The notes beneath the pieces were generated by a model. The model had not been told where the DNA came from, made no database searches, and saw only the letters and a program-made list of their open reading frames with translations. The translations under genes and the position numbers were made by a program. Below are positions 25,001 through 34,931 of a stretch of DNA of 64,000 nt, in pieces. Numbering within the stretch: the stretch's first letter is position 1; each line of letters starts with the position of its first letter. This DNA comes from Antitrichia curtipendula (lineage: Eukaryota > Streptophyta > Bryopsida > Hypnales > Leucodontaceae): positions 30,442,001 to 30,506,000 of the forward strand of contig OX579635.1 in assembly GCA_951230915.1 (NCBI GenBank), read 5' to 3'.

Positions 25001-26701
25001 ATTTAGAGTTATTTCCATAGACCTCCCGAAAGGGCTCTCCCATTTCTGAGTTCATCTCTTTATTTTCAATTCAGGTTGCATGTATGTTTTAGTGATACAC
25101 TGGAGCATCTTCACCCCAGACGTATGGTCCCCTTCAATTCATCCTTCATGTACTTGTAGCCAGTCTGAAAGTTAATTCATCCTTCATCTATGATTGTTAA
25201 ATGAATTCCTTTCAGCGTTTTGAAATTCTCTGAAGGGATATTGTATAAATGAACTATTGAAAGTCTTAACCTCTAAATGCCCAAGGCACCCAAATGTGTT
25301 TTTTGCAAAATTTTGAAGTTAAATAAATACTAATCAAGTTGCTATTTTTAGTAGTTTATATTTTTGGAAAGTTCTTCTTTTAGCATCAAAAATCCGATCT
25401 TGAAAAAAAATGATAGTGATTTTTCTATTCAAGATTTTGTGCAAGGGTACCCATTGCAATCTTGACTTCCCGTAGTGTTGAGAATTCTTGAAAATGAGCC
25501 TCAAATACACTAGATCTTAGAGAAAAAATCACATTCAAAATTCATTTAAAAAAATTATAGAGTAGATTTTAAGAAGCCATAAATTGATTGGGGTTATACA
25601 TGTTAGGCCCTTAAACCTCAATTTTTTTGGTCACCAACTTTTAAGATTTGACTTGTGAAAAGAGGGTTGAAAGTCTTTACATCACTTTTGCAATTTTAAC
25701 ACCCTCATGGTCAAACACTATAATCTTTTACTCCATAAGTGATATTTTGTGTTTTCTTTTCAAATGAGATCTCTAACATGTCTAGTTTGAGTTTGTCTGA
25801 TTACAATTCAGAAAAATTGATACAACTTATCAAAATGTTGGCACTTTGCTCAATGTAGAGCAAATTCCAAGAAGCTTAAAACATAGCCTTGGGCATTAAT
25901 ATGACTCTAAAAAATATTAGGATTTGATTATTTGAATGTGGTGAAACGCATATGTGAAACATTTCTGAAGAGTAAAGGTAGGCAATTTGAATTCACTTCC
26001 CACTTTCTAGTAGAGTTTGCTTGTGTTCACTGATTTCACATGAAACCTTATAGAAGTCTACTTTTGCTTTTAAGCCTCTCTCACTGTAAAGAATGCAATG
26101 TCTTCATGATTGTAAACTTCAGACATTCAAAAATGGAAGTGTGCATTAGAAGTTATTTTGTAATTTTCTGTTGTACAGTAGAATTTCCTTTCAACTATTG
26201 CAAGGTGGATTGTATGATTAGTTACATTGCTCTTCATTTGAACTTAATGTTTTCAAAAATGCGTTCTAGTGGGCTTACAAATTTCTGTTGTTCATGTCAC
26301 GTCCAAATCCATGGAATTATTACATGCACATGTCTCAAACAATGTACGGAGGAGCATTATATTAGGAATACGATGATTACATTTAGCTTCTTATAGTCTT
26401 ACAAATCTTATACAATTTTATACTAAAACTTAAAGAGTATACATTTATGAAGAAGCTCTCTGAATTAACGGCTATGGGTGCTGCTAGAAGCCCAGGTTAT
26501 TAATTATTTGGAAATACACTCTTTGGAAGATTTGGACTATAAGGGGTTCATCTGGTTTCCAAACAAACAGAATAGTACGTGGTTTTTTTATAGCTGTGTC
26601 GTTGGTGTTGACAATGCTTTTGAAGTTTGGTAGAGTAATCAACTAGCTTGCAACAATAAAGTTGTCGAAACTCAATAGAACACACATAGTGTTGTGCAGC
26701 C
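22082..26701. other. Gene-free stretch with diverged repeats and a hairpin
   Basis: I see no supported gene. At 23221-23253 lies a perfect 13 bp inverted repeat, ATTTTTTGGTGGC, with a 7 nt loop. Two diverged copies of one repeat lie at about 23940-24440 and 25390-25700, both with AATGAGCCT, AAATTGATTGGGGTTATRCATGTTAG and a poly-T tail region; a third, weaker copy is near 28130-28300. At 25103 GAGCATCTTCACCCCAGACG resembles the right end of PIF element 2 and may be its left terminus. TTAACCTCTAAATGCCCAAGG near 25270 resembles the TTAA-family ends. Confidence 0.5.
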
Positions 26702-27995
26702 ATGGACGCATGGAGAGATGCAATGGCTGCCCAGCAACGCTTGATGCGTGAAGATGACGAACAAGAAGACTTCATTTTCAATCACTTCTTGGACGAGGTT
26801 TGTCATAATCCACTTCCTAAGTTACAGGGTCCAACTATAGGAGGATCAAGGCCTGGCCAACGTGGGAACTTGGAAAGAGAGAAGATTGAAGGACATGAAC
26901 GACTATTTGGTGATTATTTCTCAAACAACCCCATATATGGACCCATGCAGTTCCGACGGCGCTTCCGCATGCGAAGACCCCTTATTTTTATCCATCGTGG
27001 CTCGAGTTTGTGCTAGGGACAGTTACTTCCTGCAAAAATCTAATGCGGTTGGGAAACTTGGACTGTCTTCACTTCAAAAATGCACTGCAGCTACGCGAAT
27101 GCTTGCATATGGCATTACAACAGACGCTGTTGATGAATATTGCCGGATTGCTGAATCCATTGCAATGGAGGCGATGAAAAGATTTTGTAGAGCCGTTTGT
27201 GCTAAGTTTGGTCCTCATCATTTGAGGCAACCAACCAGAGCAGATTTTGAAAAGTAGTTGGCCATTAATGCTGAGCGTGGTTGGCCTGGCATGTTTGCTT
27301 CTATCAATTGCATGCACTACGAGTGGAAGAATTGCCCTGTGGCTTGGCAGGGAGATTACGGCGACAGAGATGGAAAAAGATCAATTATCTTGGAAGCTAT
27401 AGCGGACAAAAGTTTGCATATATGGCATGTTTTTTTTGGCCTTCCAGGTGCAAACAATGACTTGAATGTCCTTGACCGCAGCCCTCTTATTCAAAACATA
27501 TTGACTGGTGAAGCCAGTGATATGGAGTTTGTGGTCAATGGGGTTGTGTACAACCGCTATTATTTGTTGGTTGATGGAATCTATCCCTCGTGGTCATGCT
27601 TCGTACAAACTATACATGCAGCAGATGATGAAAAGCAGTGTCACTTTGCTAAACAGCAAGAGAGTGCTAGGAAAGATGTTGAACGTTGTTTCGGTGCTCT
27701 GCAAGCAAGATTCGCTATTATACAGAATCCATGCAAACAATGGAGTCTGCAATGCATTTCTGATGTCATGTTCGCATGTTGCATTCTACACAACATGATT
27801 CTAAAAGATGAAGAAGAAGCAGGTCTTGATTTTCCTTTTGATGTTCGTACAACTGTACCTTTGCGTCGAGATCTTTCTTACGAGGATTTAGTCATGGGTA
27901 CTATACAGATAGAAAACCAGGACACACATTATAGTTTGAAAGGTGACCTTATAGAACACCTATGGGCATTAAAGGGAGCTACTAGTTACAGTTAG
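26702..27995 (+). pseudogene. PIF/Harbinger transposase (ALP1-like), element 2, decayed
   Basis: This is a plant PIF-type DDE nuclease related to ALP1 but broken. The N-terminal frame starts at 26702 (MDAWRDAMAAQQRLM) and reaches FRRRFRMRRPL, where a frameshift near 26975 moves the reading to PLFLSIVARVCARDSYF. An in-frame TAG at 27255-27257 follows RADFEK, after which reading continues to 27995. The first catalytic position, normally Asp in a SIDCMHW-type motif, is Asn here (SINCMHYEWKNCP, codon 27306-27308). VDGIYPSW and ARKDVERCFGALQARF, which carry the other acidic residues, remain. Frameshift, stop and the D-to-N change together make activity very unlikely. Confidence 0.85.
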
Positions 27996-28591
27996 TATAT
28001 TTTATATAAGTTAGAAGACCTATTTTCCTAGTTGATCATGTATGGCCAGTTCAAAATGTAAGTTTGCTTTTGGTTTGGATTTCTACATTGTTTTATTTAC
28101 TCTAAGTTTGTCAGCATCTACTATAATGGATATGTTTAGGGAGTTCATGTTTGCAATAAAAAATTATACATTGTATTTTCAAAAACCTTTAATTTATTGG
28201 AATAATGCATGTTATGCCCTATACCTTCAAGTTCTGTTACTGACCAACTTTTTATAGATCACATGTCAAAAAAGGATTGGAAGACTTTTCAAATATATTT
28301 TGCTATTCGAACACCTTCATCAACAAACACTACAATATTTCAATGCATAAGTGATATTGTTGTGTTCACTTTTCCTATGTGATCTCCAACATGTCTACTT
28401 TAAATTTGCACAATTACAATTTAAAATAATTATGAAACTTTCGAAAATGTAGACTTTTTGTTCAATTAATACAGAATTTCAACAAACTCAAAAAAGTCCT
28501 TGGACACTTATGGATTATAAGTTTTTTATGCGAATGATTGCAATTTGACTTTTGCAATGAGTTCCATACCTTGTCATTTGGAAGTGGAGTT
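27996..28591. other. Gene-free AT-rich stretch after transposase 2
   Basis: This contains the third diverged copy (about 28130-28300) of the repeat seen at 23940 and 25390, recognisable by AATGCATGTTATGCCC and GACCAACTTTTTATAGATCACATGTC. No gene is seen. Confidence 0.45.
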
Positions 28592-30005
28592 TTAACCCTT
28601 AGACAATTGACCCATGACCATTTATTACAAGCCTCACTTTCTATCACTCAATTTGTTGCCAATTTGCAACTAGATATGTATGAAACAAATTTAATTTATT
28701 TTTCAAAGATGAAATTACATATCTTCTTTATTTTACAAGAATTTCAGATTCTTTTATGGAAAATTGATTTTTTTGAGGATTTCTAAAGAAAAAGTGAAGA
28801 AAAATCACAAAAAATAGAAAATTGATTAAAAAAATCTGAAATTTTCACCATTCGTGTATATTACAATGAAAAACATAATGGTGTAAAATCAATTTCCATG
28901 TCATTCTATATTAAAAAATAATGGACACTAAAAATCCACCCAAAGTTCAAATTAAAATAAATTATTCAATATTAGGAACTTCAAATTGGAATAGAAATTA
29001 GAGTAAATGACCTTCATTTTCTTAGTTGGGCTCAAAATCAAAAGATATCATTTTTGTGCATTAGTTTTAGATTAAGAGGAAAGAGCAAGAACTTCCCAAA
29101 TATATACTAAAATATCATAATTTGTGATCGTTTTTTTTAAATACCTTCTCATTTACGTGAAGATGAACACGGGAAAAACTACAAACTCAATTGGATCCTT
29201 TTCATAAGGCACCATGAAAGGTCAACAAGAAAAATGTAAATGAACAAATGTTTCCAATTTCTTTAGAGATCACAACATTGTCATTGCCAATCCGTGGCAC
29301 TTGAATGATAATCTAGGGAGCTGGAAAGGTACAAAATGCATTTTTCCATCCCCCTTTTCCTTGTTGACTTTTCATGTTGGGTTATGAAGAGTATACAATT
29401 GATTTTGCAGTTTTCCAATGTTTGTCTTCATGTAAATGAGAAGTTGTTCAAAAAAATGGATCACAAATTATGATATTTTAGTGTATTTTGGAAAGTTTTT
29501 GTTCTTTTTTGTAAATTTGAAATTTCTTCACAAGAATGATATTTTTTGAATTTCAGCCCAAGTAACAAAATGAAGGTCATCTACTCTAGTTTCTTCTCCA
29601 ATTTGACTTCTGAAATAATTCCTAATACTGAATTTTTTATATCAATTTGAGCTTCGGGTGTATTTTCAATGTTTACTATTTTTTAATTATAGAATGACAC
29701 GGAAATTGAGTTTACACCATAATGTTTGTCATTGTAATATACACACATGGTGAAATTTTCAGATTTTTTAGATTAATTTTCTATTTGATGTGATTTTTCT
29801 TCTCTTGTTCTTCATAAAATAGAATAAAATAAATTTTCCACAAAAAAATCTAAAATTTGTGTGAAGTAAAGTAGACATGTAATTTCATCTTTGAAAAATA
29901 AATATAAATTTTTTCATACATATCTAGTTGCAAATTGGCAAAAAATTGAGTGATAGGAACTGAGGCCTACAATTAGTGGTCACAGGTCCGTCATTAAGGG
30001 GTTAA
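28592..30005. mobile_element. 1.4 kb foldback element with TTAA at both ends
   Basis: Almost the whole element is a long imperfect palindrome. The left end reads TTAA-CCCTTAGACAATTGAC and the right end, reversed, TTAA-CCCCTTAATGACGGAC. CCAATTTGCAACTAGATATG is at 28660 and its complement at about 29920-29940. AAAATATCATAATTTGTGAT (29108) pairs with ATCACAAATTATGATATTTT (29459). Arms are at least 500 bp. It is non-coding and sits between the two genes of PIF element 2, so it probably inserted into it. Confidence 0.85.
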
Positions 30006-30560
30006 TTTTCCTAATATGTTTGAGAAAAGTTGAAGGAATGTCAGATGTAGAAGAAGAAAACTCCACGAATTTTAAAAATGTCACCATGAGTCTTTTTGAA
30101 AGTGACGAATAGCATGGCCGACAATGAATTTTGTAATCACTTAATTATCACAATTCAATAAACACATAAGACATATACTGTGCAAATGGCCGAGTCATCT
30201 TATGCCTGTGTAATTCATTTGTAATTCACATTGAATGACACATTACAGTAAATCACCTTCATAATTTAGTAGTGACAAAAACTCAAAGTATCTCACCAGT
30301 ATGGAGAACTATCATATTTTGAGCAATTAATCACTACTTCCCCTACAACGATATACCAACATATACTTTGACCTCAATCCTTTACTAACTTCTCTTGTAC
30401 AGACAAAATAATAGTGGCAGTACTGCAACACCCAACTTGAAAGGTGAGCAATGAAAAAGTGGACAACATCAAGTTTTCCATGTATGTACATATAAACACT
30501 GTCATAGCAAAAACTGAAGGGACCTTGTCAGCCTAATACGAATTATGAAGGGGCATAGAA

Positions 30561-33500
30561 TTAATAATTCAAATCGACACAAGTAGTTCCAACGCTGTTG
30601 TCTTCTTGTACACCCTCAAAATAATGAAGCTGAATTCCTTGGCTACCGTGGTGATTTTCCTCACTACAGGTGTTGTCCTCTTCTTCCTCATATTGTTCAT
30701 CTTCATCATTGTAGAGTGGAGTGTCTGCAACATTGTTGTGGCCTTCAATTGCATCCTTGTCCTTGTCATCATATCCTTGCGAGCTTGACACTGCACCATC
30801 TCATGCAAGGATGTTCAGAACGAGCTTATGATCAAGGAAGCCTTGCAAACGGACAAGTGTGAACGACAAAATTGAAATTGAAATGAAGTGCAGGTTTAGT
30901 GTACCATGATCCTCAGCAGTTGGCACAAAGTGCCGCTGACCAACCACTACATGTACAAGAATTGGTGGAAGAATTTGTCTGACAAGTGCTTTGTAGGCAC
31001 GTTTTTCAGCTAAACGACTCTTCAGATTTTCCAACTCCTCTTCTTGCTGCAGCTTCAAGTATGTGGCCGTCGTCTCCGAAAGTACACCATCCTTTGCATG
31101 TGTTATGAGCATGAAAAGGTTTTGATCCTGCATGACCTTCATTTTCTGCAATGTGGCTTCGGCCATTTTGTCTGTTGCTTTTGCTTGTGCAAGGGCTGCA
31201 GTGTCTCTTAGAGCTTTCACCCTTCGCTCCTCCTTTGCATGCTTCGACCCTTGAGGCCGATGCGTAATGAAGGTTGATGTTGAACCTCCGCCGCCATCTG
31301 TAGAACTTGAGGGTTGTAGAAAAGTGCTATCGGAATCGCGAGTTGGATCTTTTTTTTTTATGATAGGAGCACTGGTCCTGTCTTGTGTGCACCCTAAATT
31401 CTACCGTGGCACGTCCTTCACAATGTCCCACACATGCAAATAAACAAAGTCTGTATTCTTTGGTGTTTTCAATTTATATAAATCTAAAGCTTTTCTTTGT
31501 ATGTCTGCTGCACTCGCGCCACTGAGGTTTAGGTTAATGCACTGTTGCAACACACCAATATATTTAGCTATGTCATGTTTAATTAAACCCCACTTGGACT
31601 CTAAGGATCGAACATGTCTAAATTGGAACGGTCGACGGTCGTTATAGTGCTGGAAAATGCGTTCCCAAAAAGCTGGCCCCTTCTGTCCATTGCCAATGAT
31701 AGGATCCTGCAAAATCTTCAGCACACTGCGTGCAAGTTGATTTTCTTCTTCACGTGTGAAATTCCTACCTTTCCCTGCTTTTTTCCTCTGCTGTGTACCC
31801 AAGCTTGCTTGATCTTCGAAGAAGTCGTTCCTTTGCCCGTCAGTGCCACTATCGAAATCACCTTCTGCTCCCCCTCTTTCTCGACGATCACTGCTCCTAT
31901 CCTCCTGAACACACATACAGTGCATTAAACGTTAGAAAATAGGATCATGAATCCTCTCAAGAAAAGCAAGTGATAATATTTCAATCCATAAATAAATTAA
32001 TGGAAATAAGCTAACTATAGGTACATGCATGTCTGCCCATTCTAATTGAGCAGTGAAAGAAAGACATGAACTAAGTTAAGGTTGCCAGACCAACATTGTA
32101 AGGCTGAATTGGATATGAACACATCTTGCAAACCATACTGATGTTTTAGCCATACTCTAGGATAATCAGAAAATATTTTCAAAAACTTATCTTATCCACA
32201 GCAATCTACAATTACTAATCATAGCTGTGGAAACGTCTCCTATTTTGTAAATGGTGTTGGTTTGAAGGCTTGTCGTGGTTGCCTTATACATATTGCCCCT
32301 ATGTAGTTATATAACACAAATACCAGGTTGAAGACTTTCATGATTTGTTGAAATACAACAGTCAGCGTATGGCCTGAGTCCCAATGTGAAATCATCCAGC
32401 CAAACTGACACAAGCATGGACTAAGCATAAACTGCGACATGAAATGAACTGTTCATTTATGACCTGAGTCACACAAATTTAAATTAGAAGAATTGCAACT
32501 TAATAGTGTTGATTGAAGTATATAAAGACTGGGCAAGTTAATCACCAATCAAAGTTTCAATTAGTTACCTTATAGTTAAGCATACATGACAAGACTGTAG
32601 ATGCCTTTGTTATTTTTTTAAATTTTCAAAGAGGCCAGTGGAATCGAAGAACAATAAAATCTTATTGCATCTTCTTGACTGTTCAAGCACATATCACTTA
32701 AATTGTTTTGTGGAGAAACCACTCAAAGTAGTTCATAACGAAGTTCAACCGGTTTTCCATGTAGCACGCAAATTGAATAGTGTTTCTCTTCATATTCCCT
32801 AAATTACTTAGTCCTTAGTCATGCAACTACCAATGAAAGAATCTTTGAATTCTCAAGAACAGCAAGAACAACAAGAATGCAATAGACATTTTGAGAAATG
32901 TTTGAAAAATGTTTTATTACCTATACCTTCAACTAATATCCCCAGTACGACATTTCATGTGATTACTTTGTGACACTTTCACTGTTGAAGTTGTCTTTCA
33001 CATCATATGGAAGGCAAAAATAGCCAAATGAGAAATGGTGGAGGACCTAGGCACATTGCACAGAAAGCGGAATTTGTATGCAATTGTGCACTTTCAGAGC
33101 AGGTCGACCTAACACGGGAATTGAAGAAAACACGCAATGAAATCTTAAACCTAAAACCTTGCCGTAAACCTCATTTTCGTCACAACTTGAGAGCTGAAAT
33201 TTTCCTCACCTGCTCTGACGTTGGCCTGGAGGATGACTGAAAGTGACCTGCCGCTACTGAGTTTGGAGATGGAGGCTCGCTCGACTAGCTTATTGTCACT
33301 TCTTCCACAATGCGTGGAATGCCACGCACAATGCCCGATCTGCTCCGCCCACTCCGTCTCCCACGACCTTGTGCAAGTGACAAGTCTCCACCTCGGATCA
33401 CATGACCTCGTGCAACTCCCACGCCCCGGCCAATGCTTGCTTGAAATTCAACTTCAGGAATTACGGCACGCCTAGCACGAGTAACTGCCATTCCACGACC

Positions 33501-33728
33501 TCTACAAGCTTTGGTCAATGAGGCTTCTTGTCCTCCTTCAAAATCCCTACACCCTCCCTGTCGTATACCAAAATCAAACCCTAATCCAGAAGTTGAACCA
33601 TACTCGTCCTTGCATTCTTCAGGAACTTCTCTGCTAAAAGACAAAGGCACTCCCTGACCTCGTCCACGGAAAAAATTGTTGACATCGTCCTCTAATCTCC
33701 CTGCACGAGCTCCTCGCCTCCCAAACAT
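30561..33728 (-). pseudogene. Myb/NAM-like ORF1 of PIF/Harbinger element 2, one in-frame stop
   Basis: A three-exon model reads in frame: 33728-33300, 31904-30905 and 30790-30561 (1659 nt). Exon 1 is Arg/Gly-rich (MFGRRGARAGRLEDDVNNFF, RGRGQG, GRGRRSGRSRSG). Exon 2 carries the Myb-like domain of plant PIF ORF1 proteins: NFTREEENQLARSVLKIL, KGPAFWERIFQHYNDRRPF, RSLESKWGLIKHDIAKY. A Ser/Gly linker and a coiled coil (AQAKATDKMAEATLQKM) follow. Exon 3 is strongly acidic. One TAG at 31401-31403, after VKDVPR, interrupts exon 2; the frame is otherwise open. Joining exon 1 to this gene is inference from phase and splice signals. It is convergent with the transposase at 26702, as in element 1. Confidence 0.7.
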
Positions 33729-33819
33729 CGTGGATGACGACAAAACACTAGCGTACAACATTCACAAACTGCGGGTCCAGAGGACCATACCTTGAAAATG
33801 CGGATGCACCATACCTTGG

Positions 33820-34005
33820 AATTTGTGCCTGACCCCATAGCGAGCCATCCCGAGCACCCGCCATTTGCCCGGGTGCACTTTAAAATGTGGCGTGGCCGGG
33901 CTGTATTTGGCGCTTCGCGTCCTTGTTGTGGGGCAACCTCTTCATCCTGGCTCGTCATTTCCCCGAGTCTGTCCCCCTTGGCGAGTCGGGGTGGGGATGC
34001 TCTAA
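33820..34005. mobile_element. Probable right end of PIF/Harbinger element 2
   Basis: The sequence becomes GC-rich and ends GGGGTGGGGATGCTC followed by TAA (34003-34005). Reversed, the end is GAGCATCCCCACCCCGACTC, the GAGCATC-type terminus common in plant PIF/Harbinger elements, and TAA is a usual target triplet. The best left partner is GAGCATCTTCACCCCAGACG at 25103, but the triplet before it is CTG, so the left border is uncertain. Confidence 0.5.
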
Positions 34006-34097
34006 GGAGATAGGATGCGTGTCTTATACCATTAGAAAGAGGAAGAGAAATCAGTCGAAATGTACAGTGGGACGCCTCACCACGAGGGCGTCCCGCT

Positions 34098-34119
34098 TCG
34101 TTAAGCACTATCGGGGCAG
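34098..34119 (+). repeat. Left 22 bp inverted repeat of the Crypton-type unit
   Basis: The sequence starts TCGTTAAGCACTATCGGGG and ends CAG; its exact reverse complement is at 38819-38840. Immediately outside is a small hairpin, GGGACGCC/GGCGTCCC (34069-34094). Confidence 0.85.
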
Positions 34120-34257
34120 CCCTGTTTGCCCAAAAAAAATTTGAATTTTGAACGGCCTTGGGCGCGCGCGCGATTGTCACCTTCGAGAAGCTTCATCCCC
34201 GCCTTACCTTCTTATCTTTTGCGCGCTTACCTTCTTACCTTATTTCTGAGCTTCACT

Positions 34258-34540
34258 GCGCTCCTCCATTGCGGCGTCGCTCCTCCGTTGTGATGTCGCT
34301 CCTCCATTGCGGCGGCGCTCTTCCATTGTGGTGTCGCTCTTCCATTGCGGCGTCGCTCCTCCATTGTGGTGTCGCTCCTCTATTGTGGTGTCGCTCCTGC
34401 GTTGCGGTGTCGCTTCTCCGTTGCGGTGTTGCTCTTGCGGTGCGGTGTCATTCCTGCGCTTCGGTGTTGTTCTTGCGTTGTTGTGTCTCTCCTCCGCTGC
34501 GGTGTCGCTCCCGCGCTACGGTCATCGCTCCTCCTCTGTG
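34258..34540. repeat. 19 bp tandem array (about 15 units)
   Basis: The unit is close to CTCCTCCATTGCGGCGTCG, with T/G and A/C variants between copies. Because 19 is not a multiple of three and the unit lacks stops, all three plus-strand frames stay open and give Arg/Cys/Ser-rich frames. These frames are artefacts of the array, not genes. It lies inside the inverted repeats, about 390 bp upstream of the recombinase ATG. Confidence 0.85.
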
Positions 34541-34931
34541 CTCCTGCGATATTGCGTTGCTATTTGAGTTTCGCTGCTTCTCTTCTCGTTGCGTTAATGG
34601 CTCCCTGATCTATCTACTGTATGCTTGTTTGTTGCTTGTGCACAATTTCATGTACTACTTTTTCCTCTTGTGTTTTGCTACTAATGGCGTTGTCATGTGT
34701 TATCATTGGTGATACAAGAACTAACGCTCGTTGGTTGGTAACTTCTCAACTTCTTCCAATTTTAGTTTAGTTAGGGTTTTTGTGATTTGTTTCTGTTTGT
34801 TGAGTCTTTGGACATTTTCCGATTATCTCTTTGTGTAATGCAGTGACACCATTGTACGATGGCTCGATTCAACGATCAATTGGATTTCTTGCGACGCTAT
34901 TACAGATTAGCTTCTAACCCCTGTGTTTGTC

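Noticed and set aside
26040..26396. 118-residue Cys-rich frame
   Set aside because: No similarity that I recognise, atypical composition, and it lies in repeat sequence left of PIF element 2.
33692..34180. 162-residue minus-strand frame and overlapping plus-strand frames
   Set aside because: They lie in the GC-rich end of PIF element 2, overlap each other on both strands and show no family motif.
34158..34712. 184-residue Arg/Cys/Ser-rich open frame and two overlapping frames
   Set aside because: They are produced by the 19 bp tandem array, which has no stop in any forward frame; no protein similarity.
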